A DNA stretch of 64,000 nt, taken from positions 1,240,001 to 1,304,000 of the forward strand of contig NZ_CP049332.1 in the NCBI RefSeq assembly GCF_011064285.1, written 5' to 3'. The DNA comes from Vibrio ziniensis. Lineage in GTDB: Bacteria; Pseudomonadota; Gammaproteobacteria; Enterobacterales; Vibrionaceae. Below the pieces are notes generated by a model. The model made no database searches. It worked only from the letters and a program-made list of their open reading frames with translations, and was not told the DNA's origin. A program made the translations under genes and the position numbers. Positions 36,583 to 46,906 of this stretch are shown here, piece by piece. Each line of letters opens with the position of its first letter. Positions within the stretch are counted from its first letter, which is position 1.

Positions 36583-37287
36583 TTATCTAGAGAAATGAGC
36601 CACCGCCTCAATATTGATTGCATCGTGTCGCCAGTATTCTATATCACAACAAATCGCCTCACCTTTTGCGTTTAAATTAACCCTTTCAACGACCATAGTT
36701 GGAGTGCCATCAGTGGCACGAAGTGCTTGTGCGGTTTCATTCACCAATGAGCTTGTCGATATACGGTAACGCACAGATTGGTATTGGGTCGCGTAATGCT
36801 CTTTATAGATATCCGTTAACGATTGTGACAAATCGTGTGACAAGAGATCTGGAAAAAGGTCAGGTCGAATATAGTGAGTAACAAACACCACGGGTCTTGA
36901 ATCTAGGTAGCGAACTCGGTCAACACGATAGATATCAGTGAATGGTTTTAATGCCAGCAACGAGGTTGCTTGCTTATTGGCAATCATCGCTTTCGCTGAG
37001 ATCAGTTCGGTGTTTGGAATACGGTTTTGCTCACTCGCCATCTTATTGAAGCTAAGACTTTGTGTTGGGTCATAGCGCAAAGGCGCTGGCGAAATAAACC
37101 ACCCTCGACGGTCTTCACGAAACACGCGCCCTTCTGCTTCAAGCAAAGATAACGCTTCACGCAAAGTGACTCGAGTCGTATCAAAAGATTCAGCCAGTTT
37201 TCGCTCCGAAGGTAGCTTCTGCCTCGGAGATAACATGCCAGCTTCAATTTGCTCGACGATAGCATCTTTAATTTTCACGTATTGCAC
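36583..37287 (-). CDS. GntR-family regulator with UTRA effector domain
   Basis: A 234-residue regulator. I place the start at a GTG at 37287 (residues read MQYVKIKDAIVEQIE): AAGGGA lies six bases before it and there is no ATG in the region. The N-terminal winged HTH is typical (SERKLAESFDTTRVTLREAL, then SLLEAEGRVFREDRRGWF). The C-terminal UTRA domain ends CCDIEYWRHDAINIEAVAHF. The WRHDAI end resembles the phosphonate regulators PhnR/PhnF, but no phn genes are close. It follows yjjG by 52 bases on the same strand. Effector unknown. Confidence 0.87.
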   Translation of the reverse strand: MQYVKIKDAIVEQIEAGMLSPRQKLPSERKLAESFDTTRVTLREALSLLEAEGRVFREDRRGWFISPAPLRYDPTQSLSFNKMASEQNRIPNTELISAKAMIANKQATSLLALKPFTDIYRVDRVRYLDSRPVVFVTHYIRPDLFPDLLSHDLSQSLTDIYKEHYATQYQSVRYRISTSSLVNETAQALRATDGTPTMVVERVNLNAKGEAICCDIEYWRHDAINIEAVAHFSR

Positions 37288-37339
37288 AGTATCCCTTACA
37301 CCTAAACCTATGTTTACACCCAATATCTTAGGGTGAAAG

Positions 37340-38014
37340 TTACGCTAACAAAATACTACGCAACTCATGCAAGGATTGCACTTCATAATGTGCATTAATG
37401 CCTTCTGGACGTTCATGTTGATGAACGTTCAACCAACAGGTTTCAATACCGAAATTTAAGCCACCAAGAATATCGGAATGAGGGTTATCACCTACCATCA
37501 ATACACGCTCTTTACTCGGGTTACCCATTCTTTCCATCGCATGAAGGAAAATACCTGCATCAGGTTTAGCTACACCCACTTCTTCAGAAATCACCACTTG
37601 ATCAAAGTAGTGAGTCATTCCCGTTCTTTCTAAACGAATTGCCTGAAGCTCAGTAAAGCCGTTAGTAATAATGCCAAGCTTCGCTTTGCCATTTAGTGCA
37701 TCCATCAGCTCTTTTGCACCCGGCAGCAAAGTGCAGATGTCCGCCATCGCTTCCAAGAAAGCAGTGTTTAGCTCAGCTGTAGTAGTTCCCAGCTTTTCTG
37801 CCCAACCTATAAAACGGATGTGTTTCAGTTCTTCTGCAGTGATGTTGCCGTTTTGATAATCGACCCAAAGCGGTTTATTTACTTGCTGATATTGATGAAA
37901 ATCTTGCTCAGTAAAGTTCACGCCTTTACGTTCAAACATCAATTGCATGCCTTTTAGTGCATCGAAATGGAACAAGGTCTCGTCAGCATCAAATAAAATC
38001 CAGTCGTACTTCAT
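37340..38014 (-). CDS. yjjG: Pyrimidine 5'-nucleotidase YjjG
   Basis: A 224-residue HAD-superfamily phosphatase. E. coli YjjG dephosphorylates UMP, dTMP and non-canonical pyrimidine nucleotides, which helps clean the pool. The motif I is [10 protein letters not shown], motif [11 protein letters not shown], motif III lysine in VAKPDAGIF and motif [12 protein letters not shown]; all four are intact. Start has GGAG nine bases upstream. The GntR gene downstream may share its transcript. Confidence 0.92.
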   Translation of the reverse strand: MKYDWILFDADETLFHFDALKGMQLMFERKGVNFTEQDFHQYQQVNKPLWVDYQNGNITAEELKHIRFIGWAEKLGTTTAELNTAFLEAMADICTLLPGAKELMDALNGKAKLGIITNGFTELQAIRLERTGMTHYFDQVVISEEVGVAKPDAGIFLHAMERMGNPSKERVLMVGDNPHSDILGGLNFGIETCWLNVHQHERPEGINAHYEVQSLHELRSILLA

Positions 38015-38114
38015 ATCTGTCTCCTCAAAAGCTGACCCTAGTGTAGATTGTTTTCCATAAAATGATAATCTCTAGAAACGGAAACTTGTTGTTAATTTAG
38101 AGGCAACAATAAAC

Positions 38115-39032
38115 ATGGATAATACCTTCTCAAGCATCCCTATTTTTGTTGCTGTCGTGGAGTGCGGCAGTTTTTCACTCGCAGCTGAAAAATTAGGCGT
38201 CACTAAGTCAGCAATCAGTAAACGAGTGACACAGTTAGAAGATGATCTAGGCATACGTCTGCTTAATCGAACCACAAGAAAACTCAGTCTGACTGAAGCC
38301 GGTAAACGCTATTATGACCATGCATCTCAAGCACTTGCATTAGCACAACAAGGGATGGACGCTGTCACTGAACTGCAAGGTGAGCCTCAGGGTAAGCTGA
38401 AAATCACAGCCCCGATGTCATTCGGTGTGCTCTATATCGCCCCTATCATCGCTGAGTTTCTGGCCCAGTATCCAAAGGTAACGATCGATCTGCAACTGGA
38501 AGATCAAATGGTTGATTTAATCGAAGGCGAATTTGACTTAGCAATTCGCATCGGCAATTTGCCCATTTCTAACTTAGTTGCCAAACGTTTAGTGCAGTGT
38601 AAAAGCGTATTGTGCGCATCGCCTGATTACCTCAAAAAGCATGGTTCTCCGCAAAAGCCTTCTGATCTGATTGACCACAACTGTCTGGTTTACTCCTATT
38701 TTCGAGGAGGCAGTGAATGGACGTTTGAACAGCAGCACAACGAGTTTAAAGTCATCCCCAAAGGTAACTTTATCGTCAATAACAGCGAAGCCATTCGCCG
38801 CGCTTTAATCGAAGGCTTAGGCGTTGGTCAGTTACCAACATTTCTCGTCAGCAAAGACATTTTATCAGGCAAGTTGATTTCGATAATGACCGCCTACTCG
38901 CTACCTGAACACGCTATCTATGCGGTGTTTCCTGAACGTAAACATCTTCCTCACAAAGTAAGAGCGTTCATGGAATATGTAGCAGACAAACTTGGCAGAT
39001 TGACGCCAATCTGGGACGAAGGTCTATTCTGA
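38115..39032 (+). CDS. LysR-family transcriptional regulator
   Basis: A 305-residue regulator. N-terminal HTH: IPIFVAVVECGSFSLAAEKL and VTKSAISKRVTQLEDDLGIR, then LLNRTTRKLSLTEAGKRYY. The effector domain follows the CrgA/DsdC-like pattern (LKITAPMSFGVLYIAPIIAE). Divergent from yjjG with a 100-base spacer. Targets unknown; LysR genes often control the divergent neighbour, so yjjG is a weak candidate. Confidence 0.92.
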   Translation: MDNTFSSIPIFVAVVECGSFSLAAEKLGVTKSAISKRVTQLEDDLGIRLLNRTTRKLSLTEAGKRYYDHASQALALAQQGMDAVTELQGEPQGKLKITAPMSFGVLYIAPIIAEFLAQYPKVTIDLQLEDQMVDLIEGEFDLAIRIGNLPISNLVAKRLVQCKSVLCASPDYLKKHGSPQKPSDLIDHNCLVYSYFRGGSEWTFEQQHNEFKVIPKGNFIVNNSEAIRRALIEGLGVGQLPTFLVSKDILSGKLISIMTAYSLPEHAIYAVFPERKHLPHKVRAFMEYVADKLGRLTPIWDEGLF

Positions 39033-39152
39033 GTCACAACAATAAAGCCCGAGGAATAAAAAAGGCAAAATCACTGATTTAGCACAATAAACATCCAGCA
39101 TTTACGACATATAAAACCAGTACTAACTGCTTGAGTATCAACTGGATGTGCT

Positions 39153-39386
39153 ATGAAACACTTTTTGCCTTCTTCCGTCATGCTTGTACCGTTTGTGGTG
39201 AAACATTACCCAGAGAATGACGCCCTATCTGAATCTGAACCAGAAACTGAAATCGAACAAAATTTGAGCTGTGATCTATGCAACGATCCAGTCTCTGATC
39301 CTAAACTAGACTTATCTACCGATAACCAATTGAAAGCGAATAAAGGTCGCAAGGTTAGAAAAACTCCTGCTAAACACAAGGAATAA
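39153..39386 (+). CDS. Small protein of unknown function, upstream of elbB
   Basis: A 77-residue protein I do not recognise. A hydrophobic start (FLPSSVMLVPFVV) is followed by an acidic stretch (ENDALSESEPETEIEQ), a CxxC pair (SCDLCNDP) and a basic end (KGRKVRKTPAKHK). The gene ends four bases before elbB, so the two are likely translated from one message. No ribosome-binding site stronger than GGATGTG is seen, which lowers confidence. It could be a leader peptide or a real small protein. Confidence 0.55.
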   Translation: MKHFLPSSVMLVPFVVKHYPENDALSESEPETEIEQNLSCDLCNDPVSDPKLDLSTDNQLKANKGRKVRKTPAKHKE

Positions 39387-39390
39387 GTCG

Positions 39391-40041
39391 ATGAAAAAAG
39401 TAGCCGTGATTTTAAGTGGCTGTGGAGTATTCGATGGCTCAGAAATTCATGAAGCTGTCTTAGCTCTCCATGCCATAGAGAAGCAAGGTGCGAGCTGGTA
39501 CTGTTTCGCGCCTAATATTGAACAGTTACATGTTATCAATCACCTGACTGGTGAAGAGATGACAGAAACACGAAATGTGTTGGTGGAAGCGGCTCGGCTT
39601 GTTCGTGGCAAAATTGATGATGTAGAAAAACTTAAGGCTGACGAATACGATGCCTTACTTATCCCTGGCGGTTTTGGCGCTGCAAAAAACTTAACCGACT
39701 TCGCGATTAAAGGCACAGAGTGTACTATCAACGCTCATGTGGCTTCCGCATGTCGAGCCTTTGCTCAAGCAGGCAAGCCAGCCGCTTATCTCTGTATCGC
39801 GCCAACCATTATACCGATGATTTATGAACACGGTGTTCAGGGAACGATCGGTAATGATAAAGATACCGCTGTCGCTTTTAATCACATGGGTGGTGACCAT
39901 ATTAACTGTCCTGTAGATGACTTTGTTTACGACCACGAGCACAACGTACTATCAACACCTGCCTATATGTTGGCAGAAAGCATTTCAGAAGCGGCTTCGG
40001 GTATCGAACGTTTGGTTGAAAAACTAATACAGCTGGCTTAG
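39391..40041 (+). CDS. elbB: Isoprenoid biosynthesis glyoxalase ElbB
   Basis: A 216-residue DJ-1/PfpI superfamily protein, cytoplasmic. E. coli ElbB (SCRP-27A) has glyoxalase activity and was linked to isoprenoid production. Seen: VAVILSGCGVFDGSEIHEAV, LLIPGGFGAAKNLTDFA and the nucleophile region VASACRAFAQAGKPAAYLCI, with the nucleophilic Cys expected in the ASACRA turn; the end contains LSTPAYMLAESISEAASGI. Family length fits. Good ribosome-binding site (AAGGAAT) inside the end of the preceding small gene. Confidence 0.93.
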   Translation: MKKVAVILSGCGVFDGSEIHEAVLALHAIEKQGASWYCFAPNIEQLHVINHLTGEEMTETRNVLVEAARLVRGKIDDVEKLKADEYDALLIPGGFGAAKNLTDFAIKGTECTINAHVASACRAFAQAGKPAAYLCIAPTIIPMIYEHGVQGTIGNDKDTAVAFNHMGGDHINCPVDDFVYDHEHNVLSTPAYMLAESISEAASGIERLVEKLIQLA

Positions 40042-40110
40042 TCACAGCTGCGCGACTATTAGCATTGGTATAAGCCAAATTAGCACGGGTATAAATGGCC
40101 TGACGCTTTA

Positions 40111-40158
40111 CAATGAAATCCCAAAGGTGATCGTTAGGTCACCTTTGGGATTTCATTG
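40111..40158. repeat. Perfect 20-base inverted repeat between elbB and fhs
   Basis: CAATGAAATCCCAAAGGTGA (40111-40130) and its exact reverse complement (40139-40158) enclose an eight-base loop TCGTTAGG. The stem is much longer than a normal terminator, and no T-run follows. It may end elbB transcription, protect RNA, or be a small dispersed repeat element. The rest of the gap up to 40363 shows no gene. Confidence 0.9.
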
Positions 40159-40363
40159 CTTGGGATTACTTTATCCATTACTTATTTTATCCACTGAATC
40201 GTTGAGCAAATATTATCCGCGACTTGACTCAAATCAGCATAAATTTGAAAATTACCGCAATCGAACAATCCTCTCGTAAAAAACCTTTACATCGATATAT
40301 TTCCAGATAACATGCCAACGCAAACGTTTGCCTAACTACACACAAACACCTTCTGAGGATTTT

Positions 40364-42112
40364 ATGCTATCAGACATCGACATTTGCCGTTCTACTCAAT
40401 TGACTCACATTGATGCCGTGGCTGAAAAGGCAGGATTGCTTGCTGAAGAATATGAAAGCCATGGACATTACAAAGCAAAAGTCTCGTTAAAATGCTTAGA
40501 ACGCTTGCACGAAAAACCTATTGGTAAGTTTGTGTTGGTGACTGCAATTACACCAACGCCACTTGGAGAAGGTAAAACCGTGACCACAATCGGTCTCGCG
40601 CAGGGATTAGCAAAACTAAACCAATCTGTATTTGCCTGTATTCGCCAACCCTCAATGGGGCCTATCTTTGGTGTAAAAGGTGGTGCAGCTGGTGGCGGCT
40701 ATTCTCAAGTAGCGCCGATGGAAGAGTTAAACTTGCACTTAACCGGTGACATTCACGCAGTGACCGCAGCGCATAACCTTGCCTCTGCCGCCATTGATGC
40801 CCGTATCTACCATGAGCAACGTAACGGCTACGAAGATTTTGAGCGTAGAACTCAGCTAAAAGCCTTACGTATCGATCCACATCAGGTGGTATGGAAACGT
40901 GTGGTTGACCATAACGACCGCGCATTACGTATGGTGACTGTCGGCCAGAACGAAATGGGTAAAACGATTAACGGCTATGAACGCACCGATGGATTTGATA
41001 TCTCCGCAGCATCAGAGTTAATGGCAATCCTAGCTTTGGCTTCTGACCTTAAAGATTTACGCCAACGGATTGGTAAAATCGTGGTTGCTTACAGTTTTGA
41101 TGGGCATCCAGTTACCACTGAAGATCTACAAGTGGCTGGCGCAATGACAGTTAGTATGAAAGAAGCGATTAAACCAACCCTAATGCAGACGTTGGAGGGC
41201 GTCCCTACCCTTATTCACGCGGGACCTTTTGCCAATATCGCGCATGGTAACTCATCTATTATCGCCGATGATATTGCGACACGATTAGCCAATTACACAG
41301 TCACAGAAGGTGGTTTCGGCTCAGATATGGGTTTTGAAAAAGCCTGTAACATCAAAGCGAAAGCATCAGGAAAAACACCCGATTGTGCCGTTATCGTTGC
41401 CACCCTACGTGGGCTCAAAGCTAACTCAGGTCAATTCGATCTGAAACCGGGTCAAGCAATACCAGACTCGTTGTTCTCACCCGATAAAGACGCATTATTA
41501 GAAGGTTTTGAGAACCTCAAATGGCATATCAACAACGTAAATAAATACGGCATTCCTGCAGTGGTTGCAATTAACCGTTTTCCTCAAGATACTGACGAAG
41601 AACTGCAACAACTCATCTCATTGATTGAAGCACTTCCAAACGATGTTGAGGTAGCACTTTCTGAAGGCTTTGTAAAAGGTGGAGAAGGAACGAAAGATCT
41701 CGCTAATAAAGTGATTAAGCAGTGTGAAAAGCCTTCTCTATTTATGCCTCTCTATCAAGCAGAAGATGCATTGATGACCAAAATTACCAATGTTGTCACC
41801 AAAGGTTACGGCGCAGGTTCATTCATGCTCAGCTACAAAGCACAAACACAGTTAAAACAACTGAATGAACAGGGTTTTGAAAACTTGTCTGTCTGTTTTG
41901 CCAAAACACCGCTTTCGATTACGACAAACTCTTCGATTAAAGGTGCACCGAGCGGTTTTGAGGTCATGATCCGTGAACTCAAGCTCTGTGCTGGTGCAGG
42001 CTTTGTATATGCCCTGTGTGACAATGTGATGACCATGCCCGGTTTACCAGACAAACCCGCATTTATGTCACTAGACATTGACGAACACGGCCATATTATC
42101 GGCTTGAGTTAA
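40364..42112 (+). CDS. fhs: Formate-tetrahydrofolate ligase
   Basis: A 582-residue cytoplasmic enzyme that makes 10-formyl-THF from formate, THF and ATP. The ATG at 40364 ([10 protein letters not shown]) follows TGAGGA; the frame is open 12 codons further up from a TTG, which I reject. The P-loop is [15 protein letters not shown]. Other conserved blocks: [53 protein letters not shown] and the C-terminal [18 protein letters not shown]. Some vibrios carry Fhs; it feeds formate into one-carbon metabolism. Confidence 0.96.
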   Translation: MLSDIDICRSTQLTHIDAVAEKAGLLAEEYESHGHYKAKVSLKCLERLHEKPIGKFVLVTAITPTPLGEGKTVTTIGLAQGLAKLNQSVFACIRQPSMGPIFGVKGGAAGGGYSQVAPMEELNLHLTGDIHAVTAAHNLASAAIDARIYHEQRNGYEDFERRTQLKALRIDPHQVVWKRVVDHNDRALRMVTVGQNEMGKTINGYERTDGFDISAASELMAILALASDLKDLRQRIGKIVVAYSFDGHPVTTEDLQVAGAMTVSMKEAIKPTLMQTLEGVPTLIHAGPFANIAHGNSSIIADDIATRLANYTVTEGGFGSDMGFEKACNIKAKASGKTPDCAVIVATLRGLKANSGQFDLKPGQAIPDSLFSPDKDALLEGFENLKWHINNVNKYGIPAVVAINRFPQDTDEELQQLISLIEALPNDVEVALSEGFVKGGEGTKDLANKVIKQCEKPSLFMPLYQAEDALMTKITNVVTKGYGAGSFMLSYKAQTQLKQLNEQGFENLSVCFAKTPLSITTNSSIKGAPSGFEVMIRELKLCAGAGFVYALCDNVMTMPGLPDKPAFMSLDIDEHGHIIGLS

Positions 42113-42127
42113 GTTCTTTGAAACTCT

Positions 42128-42157
42128 AAAGGCAGCACTTCACTCATCGCTGCCTTT
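42128..42157 (+). terminator. Terminator of fhs
   Basis: AAAGGCAGC (42128-42136) pairs with GCTGCCTTT (42149-42157), 15 bases past the fhs stop. Confidence 0.8.
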
Positions 42158-42255
42158 CCCTTTACTGATAGATTTATTTAGTAAATGATTTGAAATTTAT
42201 CACTTCCTGTGCCGTTCTTTTCTTATACCAATTATAAAAATGGGTAAGGAAAGTC

Positions 42256-43401
42256 ATGAAACGCTCAACAATACTATTGCTACTCTTGGCGGCAATCCCT
42301 TTATCTTTTTTTTCGCTTAGTCACGCCACCAGTGAAATGAAACCTGCTCAATCGGACTCAAAAAGTATGGGGCAAACCGAAGTTGCAACACTAGCAGGCG
42401 GCTGCTTCTGGTGTACAGAATCGGATATGGAGCAACTCAACGGAGTCATTGATGTGGTGTCTGGGTATGCTGGCGGGAATGTTGATAACCCCAAATACCG
42501 AGAAGTCTCTTCAGGAAAAACCGGGCACATAGAAGTCGTTCAAGTGGCGTACGATCCCAAGAAAGTGACTTACGAACAAGTATTGGATCAGTTCTTTCGC
42601 CATATCGACCCAACCGATGACCAAGGTTCATTTGTTGACAGAGGCAACCAGTATCGTCCTGCAATTTTCTATCACAATGAAGAGCAAAAACAGATTGCGT
42701 CTAACTTTATGAACGAGATAGAGCAATCGGGCATTTTTAAGAAGCAACTAAAAACCGAACTGATCCCATTCACCAAGTTTTGGGTTGCCGAGGATTATCA
42801 CCAAGACTATTACAAAACTAACAAGCTTCGTTATAAGTACTATCGATACGCTTCTGGTCGCGACCAATATTTGGATGAGATTTTTGGTAAAGACAGAGTA
42901 GACAATCCTGTTACGTTACGAGAGATCATCGATAAAACCAAAGCGGTGAACAGTGTCAAAGTGTACACACGTCCGTCGGATAGTGAAATCAAAGCTAAAC
43001 TGACCGAATTGCAATATTACGTGACTCAAGAAGAAGGCACTGAGCGTGCGTTTCAAAATGAATACTGGGACAACAAGCAGGAAGGAATCTATGTGGATAT
43101 CGTCTCTGGTGAGCCACTGTTTTCATCAACCGATAAGTACAAATCAGGTACGGGCTGGCCAAGTTTCACAAAACCCATCAATGCCGCATACATTGTGACT
43201 CACGATGACAATAAGCTCTTTTACACCAGAACCGAGGTTCGCAGCCGTTTCGCCAACTCTCATCTCGGTCATGTGTTCGATGATGGTCCTGCACCAACAG
43301 GGTTGAGATACTGTATGAATTCAGCCGCAATGCGCTTTGTTCCGGTAGATAAAATGCAGCAAGAAGGCTACGAAGAATGGTTGAAGCTTTTCAATCAATA
43401 G
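42256..43401 (+). CDS. msrAB: Bifunctional methionine sulfoxide reductase MsrA-MsrB with export signal
   Basis: A 381-residue fusion that repairs oxidised methionine in proteins. Residues 1-25 are a signal peptide or anchor ([19 protein letters not shown]), so it acts in the periplasm. MsrA (about 43-200): catalytic Cys in GGCFWCTES, followed by GYAGG and the [11 protein letters not shown] block. MsrB (about 240-375): [26 protein letters not shown] and catalytic Cys in [12 protein letters not shown]. The zinc CxxC pairs of many MsrB proteins are absent. Neisseria PilB has a comparable MsrA-MsrB fusion. No thioredoxin-like domain is attached, so an outside reductant is needed. Convergent with the eutR-like gene. 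Confidence 0.95.
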   Translation: MKRSTILLLLLAAIPLSFFSLSHATSEMKPAQSDSKSMGQTEVATLAGGCFWCTESDMEQLNGVIDVVSGYAGGNVDNPKYREVSSGKTGHIEVVQVAYDPKKVTYEQVLDQFFRHIDPTDDQGSFVDRGNQYRPAIFYHNEEQKQIASNFMNEIEQSGIFKKQLKTELIPFTKFWVAEDYHQDYYKTNKLRYKYYRYASGRDQYLDEIFGKDRVDNPVTLREIIDKTKAVNSVKVYTRPSDSEIKAKLTELQYYVTQEEGTERAFQNEYWDNKQEGIYVDIVSGEPLFSSTDKYKSGTGWPSFTKPINAAYIVTHDDNKLFYTRTEVRSRFANSHLGHVFDDGPAPTGLRYCMNSAAMRFVPVDKMQQEGYEEWLKLFNQ

Positions 43402-43421
43402 ACATTTATGTTGGACGGGTT

Positions 43422-44462
43422 TCAGCGAACAAGATGCCTAACCACACTTACATTCTGATATTTGGGTGCCCGGTCTCTGGTTTGACTGGGCGTCTCAGCA
43501 AATAACAGCTTGTAATAGTGGTTAAATGTTCCTAAATGGTAGAAACCGTAATGCAAAGCTATATCGCAAATTGCCCTCTCCTCACTCATGTTTAGCAAAT
43601 CTCTTCTAACAGCGTTGAGCCTGCAATCTCGAAGAAAGCTATTCGGGCTAATGCCCAATTCCTGTTCAAAACAGTACTGCAAAGTTCTTTGACTGACACA
43701 GGCAATCGAACTCATCTCATTAATCGTTAATGGATAATTGCCCGTCTGCTCAATATGATTGTAGATACGTTTTAACGCTTGACGACGTGTGGAAAAACCT
43801 CTTGAGTGTTCAGGTGTTCCTGTAACTTGATACTGCCCTAACCTCGCGATGGCCGATTGTTCAATCAGATGAACTAATCGAGAATGAAGTTCCATTTGAT
43901 TCGGATCAGTCAATTCAAGTATTTTGCGTCCCAATATGGAGTTGCAGTTAAGGGATTGCTTAATCAGATCCACCAGTGCCCAACAGCTGTGTGCCGCATG
44001 AGAATTTTCAATTAAACAAGTGTTTTCCCACCGTTCTAGCTCCTCTGAGCCAATACCCGTTGCGAGCAACTCTCTATCAATCACAATACCAAAGATATTA
44101 AAATCGTCAGGTGTGGTTAGCTCAAAGTGTTCATGGGCAGGTCTAATCATAAGCTGATGCTTGTCAGCTGTCCTGCCATTCACTTTTGGGCGCTCCGCAT
44201 CTAATGAAAATCCAATCCAGAGGGCCTCTGGGTTCACACAACATTCTTGATGAATAGTTTGACTGGTGTATTCCTCAAAAAGGTGCAGTCTTGGCAGCCT
44301 TAACTCGTCTAAATAGCCATTAAACTGCCCTGAACCATGCTGATTATATCTTTGTTCCCAAGCACTTAGTGTCTGTGCCTGCTGATTGACATCAAAACTG
44401 TACTGTTTGCACCTCACTGGTGCGCATGAATGTTCTTCATCTCGCAATTGAACCAAATTCAT
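43422..44462 (-). CDS. eutR: AraC-family regulator, EutR-like
   Basis: A 346-residue regulator from the ATG at 44462 (MNLVQLRDEE), preceded by AAGGAAGGAG. The C-terminal AraC HTH pair is clear (LTINEMSSIACVSQRTLQYC, then FLRDCRLNAVRRDLLNMSEE and ICDIALHYGFYHLGTFNHYY). The N-terminal half has no family motif I can name. It is divergent from eutB, so by analogy with E. coli EutR it probably activates the eut genes in response to ethanolamine and adenosylcobalamin. The symbol rests on context plus overall architecture. Confidence 0.8.
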   Translation of the reverse strand: MNLVQLRDEEHSCAPVRCKQYSFDVNQQAQTLSAWEQRYNQHGSGQFNGYLDELRLPRLHLFEEYTSQTIHQECCVNPEALWIGFSLDAERPKVNGRTADKHQLMIRPAHEHFELTTPDDFNIFGIVIDRELLATGIGSEELERWENTCLIENSHAAHSCWALVDLIKQSLNCNSILGRKILELTDPNQMELHSRLVHLIEQSAIARLGQYQVTGTPEHSRGFSTRRQALKRIYNHIEQTGNYPLTINEMSSIACVSQRTLQYCFEQELGISPNSFLRDCRLNAVRRDLLNMSEERAICDIALHYGFYHLGTFNHYYKLLFAETPSQTRDRAPKYQNVSVVRHLVR

Positions 44463-44619
44463 ACTCCTTCCTTGCACCACAACCAAACAGCAGTTACTTC
44501 AAGTTCATGTTTTTAAATAAATTTTCAATTTTGCACATTTCCGTCATAGCAAAGGAACGAAACTAGCAACCTCAATAATCAACTTAAATGCAAAGTTCAC
44601 ACCCAGTTTGAGAGGTCCT

Positions 44620-46023
44620 ATGGGTCCAAACTATCGATATCAACTAGGTAGCCAAACCTACCAGTTTGCATCACTTAAAGAAGTGATGGCTAAAGCATCG
44701 CCCCTACGCTCCGGAGATCAACTGGCAGGCGTTGCTGCATCTTCTGCAGAAGAAAGGGTGGTAGCACAGATGGTACTAGCCGACTTGCCATTGAAGACCT
44801 TCCTACAAGATCTGCTAATCCCGTATGAGAAAGACGAGATCACTCGACTCATTATTGATGAACACGATGCACAAGCATTTCTGGAAATTGCTCATTTAAC
44901 CGTTGGAGATTTTCGAAACTGGCTGTTGCAGGAATCGACAACCTCTGTGGAAATTTCTCGTGTCAGTAAAGGCATCACGCCTGAAATGGCAGCGGCTGTT
45001 AGCAAAATAATGCGCAACCAAGACCTCATATTAGTTGCCAAAAAATGCCAAGTAATCACGGCATTTCGTAACACTATCGGCCTACCGGGTCGTCTTTCTA
45101 CTCGTTTGCAACCTAACCACCCTACCGATGATGTCAGCGGCATAGCGGCATCAATGTTCGACGGTTTAATGTACGGTAATGGTGATGCCGTTATTGGTAT
45201 CAACCCAGCCACAGACAGTGTTAGCCAAGCCACAAAGCTAATGAAGCTCATGGATGAAGTCATCCAACACTACGACATCCCAACCCAAAGCTGTGTGCTA
45301 ACCCATGTGACCAACACCATAGAGTGCATTGAAAAAGGCGCTCCAGTGGACTTAGTTTTCCAGTCTATAGGCGGTACAGAAGCGACCAACCAAGGTTTTG
45401 GGGTCAATATCAATGTACTTGCAGAAGCGTACGATGCAGCCCAGAGTCTGAAACGCGGCACGGTCGGTAATAACGTCATGTACTTTGAAACTGGTCAAGG
45501 CAGCGCCCTTTCTGCAAATGGTCACCACAATGTCGATCAGCAAACCTGTGAAGCACGGGCTTACGCTCTCGCTCGCAAATTTAAGCCGTTGCTCGTAAAC
45601 ACTGTGGTGGGATTTATTGGCCCTGAATACTTGTTTGATGGAAAACAGATCACCCGAGCAGGACTTGAAGATCACTTCTGCGGCAAGCTGCTGGGATTAC
45701 CTATGGGCTGTGATATTTGCTACACCAACCACGCCTACGCAGATCAAAACGACATGGACAACCTACTGACACTGCTTGGCGTAGCCGAATGCTCATTCAT
45801 CATGGGCATTCCGGGTTCTGATGACATTATGCTGAACTATCAAACCACCTCTTTCCATGATGCTTTGTATGCGCGCCAAGTGCTGGGTTTGAAACCAGCG
45901 CCAGAATTTGAAGCTTGGTTAAAACGTATGGAGATTTTCAGCCAAGATAATCAGTCTCAGTTAGCAAATAATCTTTCACCACACTTCCAAACACCACTAG
46001 GTTTAGTTAAGGAGTCACGATGA
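44620..46023 (+). CDS. eutB: Ethanolamine ammonia-lyase large subunit EutB
   Basis: The 467-residue catalytic subunit of the adenosylcobalamin-dependent enzyme that turns ethanolamine into acetaldehyde and ammonia. I use the ATG at 44620 (MGPNYRYQLG) with GAGAGG upstream. Family blocks: NTIGLPGRLSTRLQPNHPTD, SIGGTEATNQGFGVN, YFETGQGSALSANGHHNVDQ, MGCDICYTNHAYADQNDMDN and GIPGSDDIMLNYQTTSFHDA. Overlaps eutC by four bases (ATGA), so the two are translationally coupled. Confidence 0.97.
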   Translation: MGPNYRYQLGSQTYQFASLKEVMAKASPLRSGDQLAGVAASSAEERVVAQMVLADLPLKTFLQDLLIPYEKDEITRLIIDEHDAQAFLEIAHLTVGDFRNWLLQESTTSVEISRVSKGITPEMAAAVSKIMRNQDLILVAKKCQVITAFRNTIGLPGRLSTRLQPNHPTDDVSGIAASMFDGLMYGNGDAVIGINPATDSVSQATKLMKLMDEVIQHYDIPTQSCVLTHVTNTIECIEKGAPVDLVFQSIGGTEATNQGFGVNINVLAEAYDAAQSLKRGTVGNNVMYFETGQGSALSANGHHNVDQQTCEARAYALARKFKPLLVNTVVGFIGPEYLFDGKQITRAGLEDHFCGKLLGLPMGCDICYTNHAYADQNDMDNLLTLLGVAECSFIMGIPGSDDIMLNYQTTSFHDALYARQVLGLKPAPEFEAWLKRMEIFSQDNQSQLANNLSPHFQTPLGLVKESR

Positions 46024-46868
46024 GCAATGTCGTTGAACTGAATCAACTGGTTCATCAAGATCCATGGAATAAGCTCCGCCAATTCACGCAGGCTCGTATT
46101 GGTATTGGACGTGTCGGAACAAGTATCCCAACAGAAGAGTTACTGCGTTTTCAGCTCTCACACGCTCAAGCAATCGATGCAGTGCATGTGCCGCTCGACG
46201 AACAAAAGTTGGTTGCCGACCTCGCAGACAATGCTTCGTTATCTAACTACTTGCCTGCTTTCTCTTTGCATAGCCAAGCCACTGACAGGCTGACGTATCT
46301 GCAACGACCAGATTTAGGCCGTAAGCTGGATGAAATGTCCATTGATACACTCAAAAAGCACAGTGACCAAACGCCGACACCTTATGACTTAGCGATAGTA
46401 ATTGCTGATGGTCTTTCATCCTATGCCATCAACCACCACGCCGCACCATTCTTGGATGCATTGGTGTCACAGCTCGCACAGGATACCAAACACGAATGGA
46501 ATATTGCGCCTTTATGCATAGTTCACCAAGGGCGAGTCGCTGTAGGTGACGATGTTGGCGAATCTATTAATGCCAAAGAAGTATTGGTGCTGGTAGGAGA
46601 AAGACCGGGACTCAGTTCACCGGACAGCTTAGGACTCTATCTGACATGGAATCCGCACCGAGGAAAAGAAGACTCACTTAGAAACTGCATTTCAAACGTG
46701 CGCCCTGAAGGATTGCCATACCAAGCAGCGGCTCATAAGTGTTTCTATCTGTTGTCTGAATCTCGCCAACTCAAATTGACAGGCGTGGGATTGAAAGATC
46801 GCTCCGACGATTCCCTGCTTGAACAAAAATCAAACGCACAATTTTTTTCACTAACCACTTTTAAATAA
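46020..46868 (+). CDS. eutC: Ethanolamine ammonia-lyase small subunit EutC
   Basis: A 282-residue subunit that completes the cobalamin site of EutBC. Family motifs: RIGIGRVGTSIPTEELLRFQ, LSHAQAIDAVHVPLD, IVIADGLSSYAINHHAAP, and LVGERPGLSSPDSLGLYLTW followed by NCISNVRPEGLPYQAAA. Length fits. Start codon overlaps the eutB stop. Followed 38 bases later by the permease gene. Confidence 0.97.
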   Translation: MSNVVELNQLVHQDPWNKLRQFTQARIGIGRVGTSIPTEELLRFQLSHAQAIDAVHVPLDEQKLVADLADNASLSNYLPAFSLHSQATDRLTYLQRPDLGRKLDEMSIDTLKKHSDQTPTPYDLAIVIADGLSSYAINHHAAPFLDALVSQLAQDTKHEWNIAPLCIVHQGRVAVGDDVGESINAKEVLVLVGERPGLSSPDSLGLYLTWNPHRGKEDSLRNCISNVRPEGLPYQAAAHKCFYLLSESRQLKLTGVGLKDRSDDSLLEQKSNAQFFSLTTFK

Positions 46869-46906
46869 CCATTTTTTAATCACCAAGGATTTTTAGGGAT
46901 TGCTGT

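Noticed and set aside
37288..37323. TTG-started extension of the GntR protein
   Set aside because: The GTG at 37287 has a better ribosome-binding site and matches the usual start of this family.
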